A stretch of 64,000 bases of DNA from an uncultured Clostridia bacterium (GTDB lineage: Bacteria; Bacillota; Clostridia; Christensenellales; Borkfalkiaceae), in assembly GCA_947627765.1 (NCBI GenBank), contig CANQXA010000002.1:25812-89811 (forward strand), written 5' to 3'. Made by a program: the position numbers and the translations under genes. This document shows, piece after piece, positions 50,503 through 58,600 of this stretch. Positions within the stretch are counted from its first letter, which is position 1, and every line of letters begins with the position of its first letter. The notes under the pieces are model-generated. The model did not search any database and was not told the origin of the DNA. It saw only the letters and a list, made by a program, of their open reading frames with translations.

Positions 50503-51534
50503 TCAGAAGCATTTGCCGCGGCGGGACTTTCTGCACTCCTCCACCTTTCCGCAACGGTAGCAGAGTTCGTTTTCGAGCGGTTCGTCCCGCCCGAAGGCGA
50601 CGAGGTTGCGGACGGTGGTCTCCGCGATGCTTTCGAGCGCCTCTTCGGTGAGAAACGCTTGGTGGGAAGTCACAATGACGTTGGGCATGGAGATGAGCCG
50701 CGCGAGCACGTCGTCCTCCAAAATATGCCCCGAGAAGTCGCGGAAAAAGAGGTCGGATTCCTCCTCATAGACGTCGAGCAGCGCCGCGCCGACGATCCGC
50801 CGCTTGATCCCGTCGAGCAGGGCTTCGGCGTCGATGAGGGCGCCCCGCGAGGTATTGACGATGATCGCGCCCTTTTTGAGTTTTCCGATCGCGGCTTCGT
50901 CGATGAGGTGATAAGTGTCCTCCGAGAGGGGACAGTGTAGGGAGATGACGTCCGAGCGGGAGAAGAGTTCGCCGAGGGAGACGTACTCGATCCCCGCCCC
51001 CTCGCGCGGAAACTTGTCGTAGGCGATGACCTTCATGCCGAATCCGCGGCAGATGTCGATGAAGGCGCAACCGATCCTGCCCGTCCCGACGACGCCTGCC
51101 GTCTTTCCGTAGAGGTCGAAGCCCGTCAGCCCCGAGAGGGAGAAGTTGAATTCGCGCGTGCGGTTATACGCCTTGTGGATGCGGCGGACGGAAGTGAGCA
51201 GGAGCGCCATGGTATGCTCCGCCACCGCGTGGGGGGAATAGGCGGGCACGCGCACCACATGGATCTTCCCGAAGCAGGCGGCAAGGTCGATGTTGTTGTA
51301 CCCCGCACAGCGGAGCGCGATCACGCGGACGCCACAGCGGTACAGTTTCTCCACGACCTCGGCGTTTACGACGTCGTTGACGAAGACGCATACGCCGTCG
51401 GATCCCTCGGCGAGCCCCGCGGTATCTTCGCCGAGCTTGGTTTCGTAAAATTTGAACTCGATCCCCTGTTCTCTGCCGAGACGGGCAAATGCGGGCAGGT
51501 CGTAATCTTTTGCGTCAAAAAAAGCGATCTTCAT
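50503..51534 (-). CDS. D-lactate dehydrogenase (D-2-hydroxyacid dehydrogenase family) with cysteine tail
   Basis: A 343-residue NAD-dependent enzyme, likely D-lactate dehydrogenase. NAD motif GVVGTGRIGCAFIDICRGFGMKVIAYD; catalytic Arg in VNTSRGALID; catalytic Glu in DVYEEESDLFF; catalytic His in TSHQAFLTEEAL. Substrate-site RCAGYNNIDL matches D-LDH. The C-terminus carries an unusual tail, with C325, C328, C334 and C342 (CYRCGKVEEC...RGKC), which may bind zinc. Its own promoter precedes it (51653-51681). Ferments pyruvate to D-lactate. Confidence 0.92.
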   Translation of the reverse strand: MKIAFFDAKDYDLPAFARLGREQGIEFKFYETKLGEDTAGLAEGSDGVCVFVNDVVNAEVVEKLYRCGVRVIALRCAGYNNIDLAACFGKIHVVRVPAYSPHAVAEHTMALLLTSVRRIHKAYNRTREFNFSLSGLTGFDLYGKTAGVVGTGRIGCAFIDICRGFGMKVIAYDKFPREGAGIEYVSLGELFSRSDVISLHCPLSEDTYHLIDEAAIGKLKKGAIIVNTSRGALIDAEALLDGIKRRIVGAALLDVYEEESDLFFRDFSGHILEDDVLARLISMPNVIVTSHQAFLTEEALESIAETTVRNLVAFGRDEPLENELCYRCGKVEECRKSRRGKCF

Positions 51535-51652
51535 AGATCCTCCTCAAATGCGGACGCGGCGGGCGCCCTTCATAGTTTTTGAGTTTTGGCGCCCTTCATG
51601 CGCCTTCTCTGAAAGATGTTCCCGCGTGCGCGGAAGCCTTCTTTACAAATTT

Positions 51653-51681
51653 ATCATAGAGCTTTCGGGAGACGTTGTCAA
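51653..51681 (-). promoter_or_regulatory. Promoter of the D-lactate dehydrogenase gene
   Basis: Leftward TTGACA, 17-bp spacer, TATGAT, with a conserved AAAATTC upstream of the -35. A paralogous promoter is at 55099-55127. Confidence 0.8.
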
Positions 51682-51752
51682 GAATTTTGCGTCTGAAAAG
51701 GTATAAACGCCGCTTCATCGCTCCATACTTAGGGCAACAAGGAGTGAACATC

Positions 51753-52676
51753 ATGAAGCATATCGGCATTTCCCTATTGCTCGCGGGCGCGATCCTTTGC
51801 GTGCCGCTTGCGGGCTGTACAAGTCCTTCGGACGAGAACAACGTTACGGTGACCGAGAACACCGACCCCGTCGCCTTAAAGGGCGAGGAGGTGACGCGGG
51901 AGAAGTGGAACGCCGCGTTTTCGGCACAGGAGAGTTATACCGCAAAGGTCGTTTTGAAACTGGATCAGACCGAAAAGGAGGCACCCATGTCCGAAACGAC
52001 CACTGTCATTTACGAATTCGACGGCGACAACATCCACGTTCTCATGAACGGGGACACCCAAGGGGAGGCGTATGTCTCCATCGAGGGCGAAGAGGCGACG
52101 CTCTGGTCGCGCAGTAAAGAGGGCGCCGATTGGACGGAGTGGAGCGGCGAAAGTTATCCGCTCTCCGCGCTCACCGAGATCCCCGTCCTTGCCTCGCTCG
52201 ACGGATTCGGCTTTTTGAAAGATAGGTATTCCGATTTCTCCTACGGCTCCGAGGAGAAGGGCTATGTGGCGACCGGTTCGGGGCTCGGCGGATTGCAGAC
52301 GGACGTCTGCAAATTGCTCTCCGCGGCGCTCGACGAGTTGGGTGAAGACGTCACCTGCGACGCCGAGAGCTTCGTCGTCAAACTGAACGGCGGCAAGACG
52401 AGCGCCTACCTCATCCACGCCGCTGTCACCTCTCAGGCGGAGAGCGAAGCCCCTCCCGAAGACGAAGCGGAAGGCGGCGCCGGCCAAGACGGCTCTCCGA
52501 AGGAAGACGGACCGAAAGAAGAAGGCCCCGTCGGCACAAACGCCAAGATCGTCTACACGCAGCTCTTCTACGGTTACGGCGATACAAAAGTGACTCTTCC
52601 CAAAGATCTTCCCGAAGTCTCGAAGAGCATAAAGGCGCCTACCATGCCCGAGATGCCCTTTGCAAAACGCATCTAA
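51753..52676 (+). CDS. Lipoprotein, paralogue of the next gene
   Basis: A 307-residue lipoprotein. Signal peptide MKHIGISLLLAGAILCVPLAGC ends in an LAGC lipobox with the lipidated cysteine at about residue 22. The mature part is beta-rich (TVIYEFDGDNIHVLMNGDTQGEAYVSIEGEEATLWSRSKEG), has a Glu/Pro-rich insert (SEAPPEDEAEGGAG...) and ends KVTLPKDLPEVSKS. The GEAYVSI and VTLPxDLP parts match the downstream lipoprotein, so the two are probably tandem paralogues. Start ATG 51753 (CAAGGAGTGAACATC). Function unknown; attached to the outer face of the membrane. Confidence 0.82.
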   Translation: MKHIGISLLLAGAILCVPLAGCTSPSDENNVTVTENTDPVALKGEEVTREKWNAAFSAQESYTAKVVLKLDQTEKEAPMSETTTVIYEFDGDNIHVLMNGDTQGEAYVSIEGEEATLWSRSKEGADWTEWSGESYPLSALTEIPVLASLDGFGFLKDRYSDFSYGSEEKGYVATGSGLGGLQTDVCKLLSAALDELGEDVTCDAESFVVKLNGGKTSAYLIHAAVTSQAESEAPPEDEAEGGAGQDGSPKEDGPKEEGPVGTNAKIVYTQLFYGYGDTKVTLPKDLPEVSKSIKAPTMPEMPFAKRI

Positions 52677-52690
52677 ACCGAAACGTTCTT

Positions 52691-52730
52691 CCCCGTCCGC
52701 GGCGGTCCGCGGGCGGGGAAATTTTTTCTC
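52691..52730 (+). terminator. Terminator between the lipoprotein genes
   Basis: 12-bp stem CCCCGTCCGCGG/CCGCGGGCGGGG (one G-U) then AAATTTTTT. Confidence 0.85.
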
Positions 52731-52759
52731 CTTCTCCCCGAAAAAGTGGCGCAAAACGC

Positions 52760-52790
52760 TTGACAATTCCCCGCAGGGGGGGGGTATAAT
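52760..52790 (+). promoter_or_regulatory. Promoter with a poly-G spacer (candidate phase-variable)
   Basis: TTGACA and TATAAT separated by 19 bp, of which positions 52776-52784 are nine consecutive G. Loss of two G would restore the 17-bp optimum. Confidence 0.7.
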
Positions 52791-52821
52791 TATAGGAAGA
52801 AATCTTTGGAGGTAAGATCCT

Positions 52822-53922
52822 ATGAAGAAAATTTTTGCACTTGCTACGGCAGCCGCAGGAATGTTGGTTGCCTCCATCGGTCTCGCGGCTTGCGGCGAAG
52901 GCGGCAATTACAGCGAGGCGTTCGCGGGCGCCCTTTCGGAGGAGTCCTACGAGACGACCGACGCGGCGGCGACCGCCTTTTTGCAGAACGAGATCGCGTC
53001 CGCGGATACGCCTGCGGAATTTGTCTCCTATGCCAAGACCGCGGATATCACCGAGGAGGAACTCGCACAGTTCGATCTCGGCGCGCTCGAGCCCGCGTCC
53101 ATCCAGAGCATGGAGTGGGGGCAGATCACCTATACCGTTACGGGAAATTCGGCAGCTTCGCTCGCCGCTACCGATACGGATGAGACCTTGGAGGTCAAGG
53201 TCGGAATGTTCGGGGTCGGCGACGCCTTCTACTACTTCGTCCCCGTCGCAGGGACGGGCGAGATGATCTCCAAGAGCTATTACGAGAGCGTCTTCGATCC
53301 CTCCCAATACGTCAACTGCACCCAGACCTTCAAAGCGGTCGTAAAGACGACGGCGTCGGCGCAGGGCTATTCCACGACCGTCAAGGTGACCACCAAGTAT
53401 ACCATTAAGGTCACCGAGGACGCGGCGTCCATCGATGTGTCGGTCTCGGGCGTGGCAGGTCAGCCCGCGACGCACATCAGCGCATACATCATCGAGACGG
53501 CGGGAGGGATCACGGCGTATACCAAAGTCGGCGGCGTATGGTCCGTCAACTACGACATCGTCGCGGGTTTCGACCGTCTCGAGGACCTCTTCAAGGTCAA
53601 CCTCACCGATTTTGTGGATTACAGCTATTTCGAGAAGACCGATTCGGGCTTCAAACTCGCGCCCTTGAAGTATCGTGAGTTCCTTAACCAATACGCCGAA
53701 TCGCTCAACTACGGCGGGGCGTTGGACTTCGACGGCGAGGCGACCTATTTCGTCTCCGAAGGCAGGCTCGCCAAGGCGACGACCAAGCTCACCCTCGGCA
53801 TGGACCAGTACGCGGACGGTTTGAGCGTCTCCATCTCCGTCAGCGCGTCTGCGACCAACAGCTTTTCGGGATTCGGCACGACGACGGTCACCCTTCCCGC
53901 CGATTTCCCCGTACAGCCGTAA
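52822..53922 (+). CDS. Lipoprotein
   Basis: A 366-residue lipoprotein. The signal peptide MKKIFALATAAAGMLVASIGLAAC ends in a LAAC lipobox. The mature protein is rich in Thr, Ser, Ala and Asp, mostly beta (TVKVTTKYTIKVTEDAASIDVSVSG), with a segment DYSYFEKTDSGFKLAPLKYREFLNQYAESL and the ending TTTVTLPADFPVQP, which matches the upstream lipoprotein. No enzymatic motif is seen. The expression may vary through the G tract in its promoter. Surface-exposed; function unknown. Confidence 0.82.
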   Translation: MKKIFALATAAAGMLVASIGLAACGEGGNYSEAFAGALSEESYETTDAAATAFLQNEIASADTPAEFVSYAKTADITEEELAQFDLGALEPASIQSMEWGQITYTVTGNSAASLAATDTDETLEVKVGMFGVGDAFYYFVPVAGTGEMISKSYYESVFDPSQYVNCTQTFKAVVKTTASAQGYSTTVKVTTKYTIKVTEDAASIDVSVSGVAGQPATHISAYIIETAGGITAYTKVGGVWSVNYDIVAGFDRLEDLFKVNLTDFVDYSYFEKTDSGFKLAPLKYREFLNQYAESLNYGGALDFDGEATYFVSEGRLAKATTKLTLGMDQYADGLSVSISVSASATNSFSGFGTTTVTLPADFPVQP

Positions 53923-53942
53923 CGTCAATTTTGCAACATTTC

Positions 53943-53977
53943 CCCCTCGGTGCACGTTTGCCGTGGGGGATTTTTGT
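53943..53977 (+). terminator. Terminator of the second lipoprotein
   Basis: Stem TCCCC-CGG/CCG-GGGGGA followed by TTTTTG. Confidence 0.7.
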
Positions 53978-54036
53978 ACGCAAACGCAACCCCTCATCCG
54001 CAAAGACAAAATTTTCAACAATTTTCCGTTCCCGTC

Positions 54037-54065
54037 TTGACGAATGTCTTCGGATATATTATAAT
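54037..54065 (+). promoter_or_regulatory. Promoter of the zinc-ribbon gene at 54099
   Basis: TTGACG, 17-bp spacer, TATAAT, with AAGGAGGAAGT before the ATG. Confidence 0.8.
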
Positions 54066-54098
54066 AATTGTAACATCTGTTACCGATAAGGAGGAAGT

Positions 54099-54839
54099 AT
54101 GACTGTTTGTCCGCGTTGTAAGACGCAGTTTGAGGGCGATCATTGCCCGAACTGCGGAACGGCGGCCACGCCGCAGGGTTTGCTGTTCTATTGCCCTCGC
54201 TGTGGGTCGGTCGCCGCACCCGATTCCTATTTCTGCTCGAAATGCGGGTATACGCCGCTCTATTACCGCCGCGTGCCCGTAGTCGTCCAACCCACTTCCG
54301 TGCGCACCGTGCCGTCCGAAGAGCCCGCTCCCAAGCAGGCCGAGCCGCAGGAAGCCGCTCCCGCCAAGAAGACATCGAAGCCGATCTCTTGGTTCGCAGT
54401 GGTCTTGTCCCTGCTCGTGGGCGCCGCTCTGCTCGTTTGCTTCTTCCTGACGTCGGTCCTGTCGTTGCCGGCACAGGATGCCCGTATATTTTGGACAGGG
54501 CTTGAGATCTTGAAGACGGGCTATCAGGGCGTCTCGCTCACCATCTATGTCCCGACCGTCGCCGTCCTCGCAGGCGCTTGCGTATTGGTACTGCTCGCAG
54601 TCGTCGCGGCGATCATGAAGGCGGTCAAGGGGCGGATCCCGACCGTTGCGGTGCTCGTCATTTCGCTGATCGTGGCGATCGTTCTCACCGCGGGCGGCGT
54701 TGCGCTCTTCGTTCGCATTCTGACTTCCGTTTACAAGTTGGGTCTCTACACCATTTTGACGCTCGCTCTCGGCGTGTTCCTGTTGGTTGTGGACGTCATT
54801 CTTCTCGCTTGCAATGCAAAACTGACCCGTAAGAAGTAA
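54099..54839 (+). CDS. Zinc-ribbon membrane protein (246 aa)
   Basis: The N-terminal 50 residues contain CxxC pairs (CPRCKTQFEGDHCPNCG, then YCPRCGSVAAPDSYFCSKCG). A Pro/Ala/Glu-rich linker leads to membrane segments around residues 105-130 (WFAVVLSLLVGAALLVCFFLT), 155-175, 182-205 and 215-240. It is a smaller relative of the protein at 9929. Charged residues at the end (KLTRKK) should lie inside. Monocistronic between terminators. Function unknown. Confidence 0.8.
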   Translation: MTVCPRCKTQFEGDHCPNCGTAATPQGLLFYCPRCGSVAAPDSYFCSKCGYTPLYYRRVPVVVQPTSVRTVPSEEPAPKQAEPQEAAPAKKTSKPISWFAVVLSLLVGAALLVCFFLTSVLSLPAQDARIFWTGLEILKTGYQGVSLTIYVPTVAVLAGACVLVLLAVVAAIMKAVKGRIPTVAVLVISLIVAIVLTAGGVALFVRILTSVYKLGLYTILTLALGVFLLVVDVILLACNAKLTRKK

Positions 54840-54855
54840 AACTCACATAACGATC

Positions 54856-54889
54856 GCCCGCCGCGCATCCGCACGGCGGGCATTTTTTT
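54856..54889 (+). terminator. Terminator of the 54099 gene
   Basis: 8-bp stem GCCCGCCG/CGGCGGGC followed by ATTTTTTT. Confidence 0.85.
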
Positions 54890-55220
54890 ACTTTCAGGCG
54901 AGGTTTTTCAAAAATTCCCAAGACGTTTTCAGACGGTTTGACAACCAAAAAACGCGGTTTAATGCAAAATGTTATAACAAATTTAGCGAAATTATAGTCG
55001 ATTTGTTGTTTTTCAAAATTTTTCCGAAAAAGTATACTTTTCCGAACGCTCGAGAATGCGCGCCAAATGCCCCAAAATCGCGGTATTTTGTACAAAACAT
55101 GATACAACTTTCGTGTTTTTGTGTCAAGAATTTTACGTCCGAAAATGTATACTTTTTCGGACGTCCAAACGGGTCGAAAACACACGGCAACCACCCCTAC
55201 GTCAGCCTCGTTTCCCGCCG
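54890..55220. other. A+T-rich intergenic region with palindromes
   Basis: No credible gene. It holds two related palindromic blocks around GTATAC: one at about 55022-55047, and a longer hairpin with 11-bp arms ACGTCCGAAAA and its complement at about 55136-55165, plus a leftward promoter. Apparent leftward frames contain the repeats and are not supported. Confidence 0.6.
55099..55127 (-). promoter_or_regulatory. Orphan promoter, paralogue of the ldh promoter
   Basis: Leftward TTGACA, 17-bp spacer, TATCAT, with the same AAAATTC upstream and CGAAAG in the spacer as the ldh promoter at 51653. No gene follows for 260 bp to the left. Confidence 0.6.
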
Positions 55221-55283
55221 TCATCCTGACCCGCCCTTCTGTCATCCTGACCCGCCCTTCTGTCATCCTGACCCGCCCTTCTG
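55221..55283. repeat. Three tandem 21-bp repeats
   Basis: Three copies of a unit beginning TCATCCTGACCCGCCC. A related diverged unit, TCATCCTGAGCG, follows at 55284. Confidence 0.95.
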
Positions 55284-55640
55284 TCATCCTGAGCGTATGC
55301 GAAGGATCCCGAATTACGAAGTCCGACATCGACCAAGGGGATTCTTCGGTCGCTCCGCTCCCTCAGAATGACGGCAGGAAATGAGAATGACGGCGGGGGA
55401 ACCCACCCCCCTACCCCCCTCCGCAGGAGGGGGCGAGAGTGTACCCGCTCCGTGGGAGGTGGACTAAGGGGGTGGGGCGACGAAAACTGCGGTAAAAACA
55501 ACGGTCGAACACGCGCTTTCTAAACGTCATGTCGAGCTTGCTCCTATCTGTCATGTCGAGCTTGCCGAGACATCTCTACAATATTAAGGATGAGATTTCT
55601 CCACGCGCTCGCTATGCTCGCTTGGTCGAAATGACAAAAA
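55284..55640. repeat. Second dispersed-repeat cluster
   Basis: It carries TCATCCTGAGCG...GAAGGATCC; a segment at 55344-55374 like 22389-22420; G/C-rich blocks at 55402-55433 and 55441-55478 that are inverted copies of those at 22150 and 22066; a short copy at 55525-55545; and the 86-bp block at 55550-55635, nearly identical to 22195-22281. No gene is seen. Confidence 0.85.
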
Positions 55641-55694
55641 GAAAGTGCGGGTTGGAATAAAGAAAAAAAATTCTTCTAAAAAGGGAGGAAAGAA

Positions 55695-58600
55695 ATGGAA
55701 AGGGTCAAGAAATGGAGGAGAATTGCGCTGGCGCTGATCGCGTTGCTCTTTTGTGCGACGCTGAGTTTCGCGCTGGTGCAAATACTTCCCGCGCGGGCGG
55801 AGGATACTTACGATACGGACGGCGACCTCGTTTGCGATGGTAACACTGCGGATTACACGATAGAAGCGGATAACAATTTCACTTACGACGCCGAAACCAA
55901 TACTTGGGCTTCATCATCGCCTGACGGTGGGATTATATATAATGGTCAATTTACTTTGACAGTAACAAAAGGCGGTAATATTTGCTTCCAATACAAGGGA
56001 TCAGGTGCAGTTGGACGCGATTTGTCTATTTATAAAACATCCACAGATACAGTTCCAATCTTCTCCAAAAATTATGGGAGTGAGGTTCAGTCAGAGACTA
56101 CCACACAGTATATTTTGGAAGCAGACTACGCGGCTGGAACTCCGTTTACGGTTACGCTCCTCAATGTCGAGGAGGGCGACGTGTATATTTTCAAAGCAGA
56201 CGTTGCATTCCAGGCTTATGAATTAACCGGTTTTAAGAAAGCGACCACAAATTATAACGTTTCCGCAACGATTGCAGGCGATGTGCACGGCACTGTCTCC
56301 ATTGGCGATAACACATTGAACTCCGAGAAAGTGACCGGTTCGGCGCAAGCCGAGATGGGTAAAACAATCACACTCACCGCAAGCCCCGAAGAGGGTTATT
56401 TTGCATTTTGGCAGGACGCGGCGGGCAAAGTTGTTTGCCGCGAAAATGCGTTTACAACCCCCGCAGTTCAAGGAGATACCGATTACACTGTTCGGTTTGA
56501 GAAAATCGGGGCAAACGGACTGAAAATTTATTATCCTTCCAAAGGGGAGGGTGCCACAAGCGGTTGGATAAAAGACGTGGCAGATGAAGGAACGACATAT
56601 AAAGTCGAAATTCCGAATCTTAACAAAGCAACATTTACGACGACGCTTGAATTTACCTTTGAGGGCGCCGGCGTTTTGGATTTCGATTATCACTTTTATT
56701 ATCATGAAGTAAACGGGTCAAAGTCGGACGCGTCTTTGAAAGTAGACGGTGAAGTGTATGCGCGCATGCCGAAACTTGATTACACATATATCGGCAATAT
56801 GCAAAATCGCGATGAGACAAATCCCGACCAATGGCAACATGCAACGCTCTATATTTCGGGTGAAGGCTCTCATACGGTTACATTGGAGTATTCGCTTGAT
56901 TACAACAATAGAGCAACCGCAACTAACTTTGTGGCTTTCTCTGTAAAAAAGACAGAACTTTCGCCTCCCGTGGCTCATACGTTTACTTTGGATTATGATG
57001 AAAAGTTGGGTGAAATTACTGTACTGGGCGCGGTAAAAGGAGGGGACAATACCTACACGGGGTACGACGGGTTCCCTATTACGCTCACGGCAAACACGAC
57101 GAACGTTATAAGTTCGCTTGATAAGAAAACGGATGTTGCAACGCAATTTGTAAATTGGGTTTTGGATTCGGAAACCCCCGCGGGATCGACCTTGAACATT
57201 ATGTTTGAGGACGGTCATCTCACATATGACGGCAAAGTATTATCAGAAGCCAAGGTCCAAGGCGTATTTGAGGAGGAGACGATCAGACCGATCGTATTCC
57301 GCCAAATTTCCAAGGATACAGTCGAAACGGCACAGACGACCAACGGCGAGGAAGTAAAAATTTCCATTGAGAACGCGGCGGAGACCCAATTCCGTCTATT
57401 CACCGCGGGCTTCGGCGAAGATAACGAGACCGTGAGCTTGAAAGTCAACGGTGTAGAGACGTCGTTACAAACGATTCCCCGCGATGAGGGATTCGGTGAC
57501 ATGCTGACGACGGAAATGTTGGAAGCATTCTCCCAAAACGAGCAAGAAATCAATTGGTGGTTGCAGACTGCTTTGGGTGAACAGTTGGTTTTGGAAGTTT
57601 CCTATTCGTGCGAGGGATATTTCGGCACAAGCACACTGAAAGCGTATATTACCTACACGGCAGAGAAAAAACAGCTCGGAAGTTTCAATAACGCGCTCAA
57701 TAACCTGTTCACCGAAGACAGCGAAGAGGGCGCAAGCGTAGATTGTGAAACGAACCGGGGCGAAGGCGAAACCGCTTGGAGCGCGACCGACAAATGGGAG
57801 AGCGAGGGTGGCTCAGTCATATTCGAAAATAATCCGAAACAAGCAAATTTGGGGGATTGGTCCCCGAGCATCACTTCCGGCGAAGGGAGCAATTTGTGGT
57901 ATTATACTTTCTTGAGAATTCAAATCGGGCAAGACGGCGGGCAGTTGCGCAAGGGCGTGCTCATGTTCGATCTCTATTTCGAGATGACGGAAGGCAACGG
58001 CGACCGCAACGGTGCCGTGGTGGTTGAAAGGCGAGATACAGGGTATGGGGATGGCCCCGTTGAATATCAAGGAAGCGACGTGGATTACATGCCGGAACAT
58101 GGTCTCGGTGGGAAAGAAGGGTTGTTCAATAGCGCATGTATCACGTCTGTATTGGAACATACAAACGACACGTATGTTTGGGGCATGAGCAGCAACACCT
58201 ACGTCACCGATTTGGGCGGCGGATGGTATCGCTGTGTATTCCCGACCGTCCGTGAAAGTGTTTATCCCGGTGAAAACGGTAGCACCACGCACGACACGAG
58301 ACAATTTTTGATTACATTTGGTTATATGAGCGGTACATCACCGCGCTATGCGATCCGCAATGTAACATTCCGCAACGGACAAGACGCCAATTTCCAATTT
58401 GAGGCGAACAACACGGAATATAACGGCAGCGTCACGGCGACAGCCGGCGGTGAGCAAGTGACTATTGGCACACCGAAGCAGGTTGGTTTCGGCAGCACGG
58501 TCGAACTCAAAGCGACCGCCCCCCAAGGCAAGAAATTTTACGGTTGGGAAGTGAAAGATAGCAACGGAAAATCTACTTATTATGCTTCTACCGATGTCAA

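Noticed and set aside
55221..55283. CRISPR array
   Set aside because: The three 21-bp units are contiguous with no spacers, and no cas genes are present.
54796..55329. 177-codon leftward frame in the second repeat region
   Set aside because: Its N-terminus is translated 21-bp repeats (TEGRVRM units), its C-terminus overlaps the convergent gene, and its middle mirrors the promoter duplication.
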